This document shows positions 57,601-64,000 of a stretch of 64,000 nucleotides of DNA, piece after piece. Positions within the stretch are counted from its first letter, which is position 1; each line of letters begins with the position of its first letter. Position numbers and translations under genes: made by a program. The notes below the pieces were generated by a model. The model worked only from the letters and a program-made list of their open reading frames with translations, made no database searches and had not been told where the DNA came from. Source of the DNA: Ooceraea biroi (lineage: Eukaryota > Arthropoda > Insecta > Hymenoptera > Formicidae); the NCBI RefSeq assembly GCF_003672135.1, contig NC_039508.1:9993945-10057944 (forward strand), in the 5' to 3' direction.

Positions 57601-59827
57601 ACTCTTCCGTCCGTCCGTTCGTCCGACAGGCTGCAACTCCTATTAGCGATGTGAAGGCATCGCGCGCGCGAACGCGAACGTACTTCGTGAAATCTCGATC
57701 TCACCTTCCGCGGGGCTCCCTCTCGATCAGTCCCCGCTCGACCGCCGATTACCATAATCACGCGGATTATATGTTTAAGCTAATTGCATGTTCCTATGCG
57801 CGTGCATACACATACACACATACAAATTAAACCGCCCGCGATCGCTCGCGCCTCTCGCATTAATTTCATCGGGGCTGCGTCATGGTCAGAAAAAGCCGTC
57901 GTCGGAATGTTATCTCGCCTTACTCCCTCGACGCAACGAGACGACCACCTCCTGCCTAATATATGTATCTTTTCTTATATATGTATTTCCTGGTATATGT
58001 ACTTAGGCCTCTCATCGAAACGGCGCAGGGGAGATGAGAATTTGTGCGTTTGCAAAATAGCTTTTGTTAGCGTGGTAATTTGGAGAACGGATGATCGACG
58101 AAATATCGTCGCTTCTTACGTATTGCTTTGTACAATTCGAGAAATGCAACAAGTTACGTGATTCCCATGTTTCTCATAATGTGAGAAGTATTTCGGATGC
58201 ATTCCCGAGGGTGTGAAAAGAGAGCCACGCGTCGGATTTCTATTTACTCCGGAGATTTCTCCCACCGGCATAATTCCGGGCTACATCGATTCTGACACTT
58301 CGTTCCGTTTACTGTGTAAATAATTCGGGCTCTTTGGAATTCCGAATTAGGAGGCAGTACGCTATTAGCTCCCAAGCTACGAACTCGTCGATAATCGTCA
58401 GGCACAACGCGAAGATTGTACGAGAGGATGTGATGCAAGTGGCACGCACGCACGTATACACGTAACGATGGGTTCAAGCAGGGGTCAAGCAACATGTGAG
58501 AATCGCATTCGGAAAGCGCGTGAAATAAAATCTTGCAAAAAATGCAGGGACAAAAAATAAAAATAATATATTCCATAGAAATTGACCTGAATCTATCCTC
58601 ATTTACGGTTGCCTGTCGCGTGACTCTTGACTTTAGCGGTATCATAATGCGGCACACGGATCGAAGCTATCGCTGGTGCGTGAACAAGCGTGGCTTTGAT
58701 GCATTCGTAGACAGGCAGACGTAGGATAATATTGCTGGCCGCTGGTAGCCGCTGTTACATTCCAGCCGCGTCGATACTGCCCCGTGCAAATTATTCAAAT
58801 AAAATTGTGCAATTACCGGTATGTACGTAACAGCCACATTAAGAGTAACTGGTGCGAATAGAAATTCCACGGCGTCGCGTGTGCGTGATTATGACACGTC
58901 GTGGCGGAGACAAACAGGACGCTTCGCGTTGCGAAAATGCATACATACGTTTTTATGGACGACAGACACGTGCACGAACAGATATGTTGCACTCGTCGAA
59001 ACACGTTGCGCCTTCGAGAATATTTTTCTTTTCCGTCGACGCAACATGCCGCGAACACGGACAACGGTGTCCATCGATCGTCGGCATGATAATTAGATCC
59101 TCCTCTTCAATGTTGCGTTTCGGTGCATCTGTGAGTCATACAAAACGGTGCATCATCACTGAATCTTGTGTGCCTGATTGGCTCCAGACGCTTCAACGAG
59201 CTTTTTAAAGTCTGTTTGTTCACATACATCATTAATTACGCAATTATTTTTATCGATCGAAAATTTAAATGTATACACTGCAAAATTGATCGTGCGCTCC
59301 ATGTAAATCAAAAGATTTATTTCGTCGGAACATCTGTGTTCTAAGAATAATAAAAGAAGCGAGACATTACCGGATATCATGCTTTACTCGCTCGATTCCA
59401 GACAGAAGCAGTCCTTGAAGTAGCTCGCGCGATAGAGAGAAGGAGAGATCCCAAGGATAAAATTGACCGACGATGGTGCGTGGGTACGAGAATATACCCA
59501 CGGATATCCTTTCAAAATGATAAATCAAAGGAAATCGTATATCATTCGATGCGACGTGAACCAGTTCGAAAGTTGTCCCGCTATGCGCGCCGGACATAAA
59601 GTCCACTGGATATGCACGCATATGTATGTATGCGTAATGTAAGGGTGCTTCTTACAATACCAGTGATCTTCCGCAAGATTGTTAAATATTCGGGACTCTT
59701 TTTGGAGTCGTTTGATCCGAGTCGAAAGTTTTTTATAAACTCGATGATAACTCGATTTTATCGTCAAAAGAATTTAATCTCAGTGTACTATGTACTTACT
59801 TACATACATCTTAGGAGAAAAAGAGTT

Positions 59828-59847
59828 TCTCTCTCTCTCTCTCTCTC
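59828..59847. repeat. (TC)n microsatellite
   Basis: A pure TC dinucleotide run of about 20 bases in a long intron. No acceptor AG follows closely. Confidence 0.85.
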
Positions 59848-60572
59848 ATTCTTTTACATTTCCCGCTGCATTGTGAGACATGAAACGATTCACTCGTCCG
59901 TATAAGTGAGGTAAAATTCCACGAGGTAATAAGTGCCTCGCGAATTGTCATGTATCGTCACGTATGCACAAGTTTGATAGGTGCAGCGAGATAGTTGTAG
60001 GCGAGAAACGTAGAACGAAAATGTGTGTCACTGGTGTCTATGTCGGCTAACGGCATCTCGTCCCCATCGCCCGTGATGGCGGGCCACTGTAATAAATAGT
60101 AATATTCTATGCATCATGAGACGCACATTGTGCATGTGCATCCTCATGCATAAATATCACTCGCACACCTACGTAACGTAGATCTTGACGCTGCGACGTG
60201 ATCGTGTCATGTCGGGAATGTCTTCAGTAACTCAAGGTTGACACGATAAAGCGGCGAGAAACGGTTCTCGGAAATAAATAATAAAACGATAAGTCGCGGA
60301 TCGAGGTGAAATACTCCGGATGCATGGAGAGATTATTCCTGCGAATTTGATATTGCCAATAAACCATACACGTGAGGGAGAATGTCGAAGGATTGAGGTA
60401 GGTCTTGCAGGCCACATGTTGCACTCTTAAATGCATCGGAATGAGCGTTGGGTTGCGAGCCATTGCATCCAATGTCGCACGTTCTTGTGCTCACGAGGTT
60501 TCGCTGGGTAATCAATGGAGAATCAGGAACGCGCGAGACGAGATGGTCGTTAGAGATCCGCGCAGAGCATGC

Positions 60573-60596
60573 ATATATATATATATATATATATAT
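60573..60596. repeat. (AT)12 microsatellite
   Basis: A pure AT dinucleotide run, giving Ile-Tyr repeats in overlapping frames. No gene is implied. Confidence 0.9.
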
Positions 60597-60878
60597 CGAA
60601 CCACGGTACTGTGTAATTGAATTTCCGCTATTTCTGATCCTTGCGCAGCTACGAGAAGCTACGTGGTATTCATGCTTGACGTTAATCCCGTGTCGTTGCT
60701 GATTCTATTTTGGCTTCAGCATCGGCATGATCAAGTAATTCGCGTTCACTTTCCGTGTCCAAATCGTTTACAGAATATGCCAGTAATGCCTCGTGGAGTA
60801 GATGACTGATGAGTGAAATTTAGTAGATGATCAATCTTTCAGAGAAAAAAAAACATTTTGCAATGACAAATCGTTGTC

Positions 60879-60899
60879 CAAGCATTTTTTTAATGCTTG
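60879..60899. repeat. 8-bp hairpin with T5 loop
   Basis: CAAGCATT and AATGCTTG pair perfectly around TTTTT in AT-rich DNA. It is too short for a microRNA precursor. Confidence 0.6.
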
Positions 60900-62542
60900 T
60901 ACAATTTCTACCAGCGACACACGACAATAATGTGTTGTTTCATACAATTCTGAAAACTTGTAAAAGATTATTAGATTATTTATGGCTTGACAGTTAAACA
61001 GTGGTAAACAGATTGAGTAATATCCTCACAATATATGATATATTATCTTACTTTTACTTCTATTAATAAAAATAAAATAGATTCTCCTGGAAGCTTAGGT
61101 AATAGCAATTTAGCCGTACTAATTAACCGACACGTGACTTGTTTAGCGACGTGGGTTTGGCACTTCGATCGACGACCCTCTGCGTGACGAATAACCTACG
61201 TTGAATAAAATTGTATTCTAACGAGGCGGTCATTGGATACGCCCGCGTCCATTGACAGTCGGTGTAGATTGTGTTGCAATCATTTAAAATATATTAAAAT
61301 TCATGTTTCCTTTCGAAGAAATTACTTGTCACAGAAATTTATGTGACATTAAATTGACAACAATAAATAAAAATTATTTGACTGAACAACATTAGATTTA
61401 TTCAATCGGTTTGCACAAGTTTGAATCTATTTTGCTCGCTCAAGCACTGATGATATTCAAATCAGGAAAATATTCAGCGCATTAAACGATAAAGATCCTC
61501 AATCAGGTATCAGGTCAATTATTCCAGCGATTAAATCAATTATTCGACTTGCAGAACACACGCGCAAGAGAAGTTTGGCTAATCCGAGACTAACGAGGTC
61601 CTGCGTTCGTTAGAGCTGCGTAATCCAAGTACATAGATTAGCTAACTAGAGTACGATGATTATCGTGAGTGAACGCAATCCGGTCTTCATGCGTTACGAG
61701 TACGCGTCTACTGTTATCACACCAGGTCCTAAATTGCTCGTGTTGAAACCGTTCATAAATTCGCGTGAACAAGAGTAAAACGTTCGTTAAGTACTTGTCG
61801 CCAAGAAGTCGATCCTGATATAAAAATTCCTTAAGTCACTTTTATTTTATCTTGGTTTCTGCAAAATTTGATTACGCGATCATGCACGTAAAATTAAAAC
61901 GTTCCTGTCGAAAGACTAAATTTAACCGAGCGCAAGCTCGACTTATTTTATCTTGCTTATGAATCCAAGAATTTAAAGGCTGCAAATTAGTCGTTTCATA
62001 AACGCCTAACGCTTGGTTATGAAACACTTTTCTACGCTCGCTGCAACGGTACCGTCAACTTCTTTTCGCGAGCCGGCAGACTTAAAAATACACCATGCAA
62101 GAGAGTGCCGCCCTGCTAATGATGATTTATTCACTTTATTTACTCGGCTGAAATTTCATGTAATACCTGCACAAGCGTGTTCATAATTGACACCGTGTTA
62201 AATCATGAGATCGTAGCACCGCTACGGAAGGTTCAGCTCGGAAAATTTGCAAAGCACGTTTCCCTCAACGTGTGCATTCCACTCGCGTAACATTTTCCGT
62301 CCGTGAAAAAGTACGCATGTGGAATTTTCAGAATACGAGAAGCGACTCGAGAGCCGATTGAGCACGTGCATCTCTTCTGAGCAGACACTTCTCATGCGGG
62401 CAGCTCTCGCCACTCGCTATGTCACGTGAGTTACGCGGCCGCGTGTTCTTTTACATTTATTTACACGGCAATACGAGGGACTTAACGGACCTTGCACTGA
62501 CCACTTGTCATTTCTCGCCGGGTTTTCAGTGGAAACTCACAG

Positions 62543-62605
62543 GTCGACGCGCGCTAACTAGCTTCGGCACTATCGGCGTAGTTGCTCAACTGCTACAGAA
62601 GATAG
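62543..62605 (+). CDS. Candidate downstream exon (63 nt, symmetric phase 1)
   Basis: An acceptor (GGAAACTCACAG) and a good donor (ATAG|GTAATT at 62605/62606) bound 63 nt. Read in phase 1 they encode RRALTSFGTIGVVAQLLQKI, matching the exit phase of exon 9. A better-looking acceptor at 62529 (GGGTTTTCAG) would give a phase-0 start and would not join exon 9. The peptide is plausible as a short helix, but the exon is too short for confidence. Confidence 0.25.
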
Positions 62606-64000
62606 GTAATTGACCTTTCATCTATGCGTTTCACAGCATTCGCGTTATGTAATTTTTGTGTAATTTTTCACTTATTTTCTGGTATACAATTCCCGCACGA
62701 TGTATATTGCAAGATGCAGCTTGCTTTTGTCATATCGTAAATCACAGAGTCAAGTTCGATTCTCCTGCTGTCTCGACAATTGCTGATTCTTTTTAAGAGG
62801 CAAAATTACGCAGTTATTACAGCAAAATATGCATTAGACAAAGCACAAAAAGCGGCACGTGGTGCGCAATTGTTTTTCCGTAAAAAGCGCTGCAATTTAC
62901 AGGATCGATACATCATTCCCATGCCATTCAATCGACAATCTCAACGATGACGGGAGACCAAGTTCCACGGGGCGCGACACGAATAATTTACGAATTATTT
63001 GTGCTCACGGTATATGCCGCGTTCACTTAATAGATTTCCACTGGAGATTCTCAAGTTGGTTGCCGTCTCTCTTTCGCCAGGGTTATTTAAGATGCTCGCG
63101 CTCGTTCGCTCGACGCCTCGCACCTCGTCTAACGGGATCTCGCGCGCAAATAGATGCGGCAAAGAGATACATGCGAGACTCGCAAAAAGCAGAGGTGTCC
63201 GTGCTGGAAAAAAAAGCGGATCGCGAATGAATTAATACTCGCCGATAACGACGGCGGGATCACCGCCCGTGGAGAAACGCGAACCCTCGTAAGGGCGTGC
63301 GCGTGCAGCGAGGAAGCTGCAGCATGGGCTTACGCGCGAATTGCGTAACTAATCGACTGAACGTAAATTAACTTAATTATTAGCCGCAATGTGAAAGACG
63401 ACGTGTATAAGCGAGAAAGAATATATCCTGATTAGGCCTCTGAGATTTATAGTTCAAGTTTATACGATTTTTACGTTGTTATACATGACGCTTGATCAGA
63501 ATCTCGCTTCGAGTGCAAACTTGCCACAGTCTTAACGTTATTTATCATTGGAAATTATTATTTAAGTAATAAATGCTGTGTTTATATTACTTGTGATAAC
63601 TTTGGAAGGAGCTTTCCGAGAACTCGCGCGGAGAACGACGGAAAAAGATCGTGCGGAAAAAGTTACGGTGCCAGTGCAGAAGCGCAGTTTAGAAATCGGC
63701 ACGTGGGTGTCGAGTTTCGTCTCGAAGAGTGAATCTTTCGCTCCTCATCGGCAAATGTGGAAACGAAAAAAATTGGTGGATCGAGCGAGACGATGTGCGA
63801 CCCATATACTGGATGGTAACGGATCTATCGTAAGAGTTTGAACAGAGCGTGAAATATTAGTTGACAGGGGTCCCGTGGGGACTTTCGGGTGTGTGTGAAG
63901 CTGGCGTATCATTTCGCGGAAAATCATTAATTATTAAGAGTTCTGGCTCCCTTTTTAATAGTTCTAGAGTTCCTGATAGGTTAAACACATAGTTCTGGCC

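Larger units (their letters stand above)
39555..64000 (+). other. Very long downstream intron(s), no firm exon
   Basis: From GTAGGC at 39555 to the window end I find no exon with the quality of the earlier ones. Weak candidates are listed separately (48153, 52661 and 62543). A recursive-splice-like AG|GTAAGC lies at 48276/48277. Simple repeats and palindromes also occur: (AG)14 at 42056, CRE-like repeats at 40240, the GATC palindrome at 51799, (TC)n at 59828 and (AT)12 at 60573. The gene may end far beyond the window. Confidence 0.5.

Noticed and set aside
60650..60810. Phase-1 open stretch after GATCCTTGCGCAG ending in a stop
   Set aside because: The acceptor is good, but the 53-codon product has no plausible relation to the gene and no polyadenylation signal was seen.
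62322..62439. Exon-like stretch (EYEKRLESRLSTCISSEQ...) with GTGAGT donor
   Set aside because: The frame is open in phase 1 with a fair acceptor, but the exit phase (2) does not fit the nearby 62543 candidate. The antisense frame is equally open, so I could not support it.
62750..62772. tRNA T-arm-like GTTCGATTC
   Set aside because: No A box, anticodon arm or acceptor pairing could be placed around it. A similar word near 14836 also failed.
62903..63010. Open stretch IDTSFPCHSIDNLNDDGR... after an acceptor-like TTTACAG
   Set aside because: It would need a phase-2 predecessor and ends at a weak GTATAT donor. The only possible partner is the rejected 62322-62439 stretch.
63578..63841. 87-codon frame (LEGAFRELARRTTEKDRAEK...)
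   Set aside because: The composition looks protein-like, but there is no acceptor, no donor and no recognised domain. A competing open frame exists in the same DNA.
1..64000. CRISPR arrays, insertion sequences, transposase or viral genes
   Set aside because: No spaced direct-repeat array, no long terminal inverted-repeat pair and no transposase, integrase, polymerase or capsid-like frame was seen on either strand.

Overview
The window is eukaryotic nuclear DNA, most likely from an insect. Coding sequence is sparse and cut by GT-AG introns. Introns range from 87 bases to more than 9 kb, and there is no operon structure, ribosome-binding site or prokaryotic gene packing. The many CpG and TCGA words, with AT-rich TTAATTAA-type spacers, fit a CpG-rich hymenopteran genome (ant, bee or wasp). 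That placement is inference. No transposase, reverse transcriptase, rRNA, tRNA or CRISPR array was found.

One gene explains nearly all the supported coding sequence. It lies on the + strand and runs from a possible 5' UTR exon (about 14409-14541) through nine coding exons (15492-39554). The exons are 15492-15621, 25155-26681, 26769-26943, 27063-27302, 27438-27686, 27922-28115, 31531-31573, 36633-36773 and 39360-39554. All eight junctions keep one reading frame, giving 957 codons from the ATG at 15514, and the last exon ends in phase 1. The gene therefore continues downstream, probably beyond the window. The product is a large, polar, Ser/Pro/Asp/Glu-rich, probably disordered scaffold. It has one helical stretch near the N-terminus, repeated Y-D-E-P motifs, a V-Y-E-T-I motif and a basic-aromatic helix at the visible C-terminal end. 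I do not recognise the family with confidence. Large cytoskeletal or nuclear-envelope scaffolds (klarsicht/nesprin-like) or long RhoGEF/RhoGAP-type proteins are possible, but no diagnostic domain is visible.

Region by region: 1-14.4 kb holds no gene I can support. 14.4-15.6 kb holds the putative promoter, UTR exon and first coding exon. 15.6-25.15 kb is a long intron. 25.15-28.1 kb is a compact five-exon block with most of the coding mass. 28.1-39.6 kb holds three small exons, including a 43-nt microexon, spread over long introns. 39.6-64 kb looks like one or more very long introns with a few weak exon candidates and a recursive-splice-like site at 48276/48277.

The most interesting features are three. 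Including or skipping the 43-nt microexon switches exons 8 and 9 between two fully open reading frames. An 87-nt intron has no stop in frame. The downstream long intron carries a ratchet-point-like AG|GTAAGC site.
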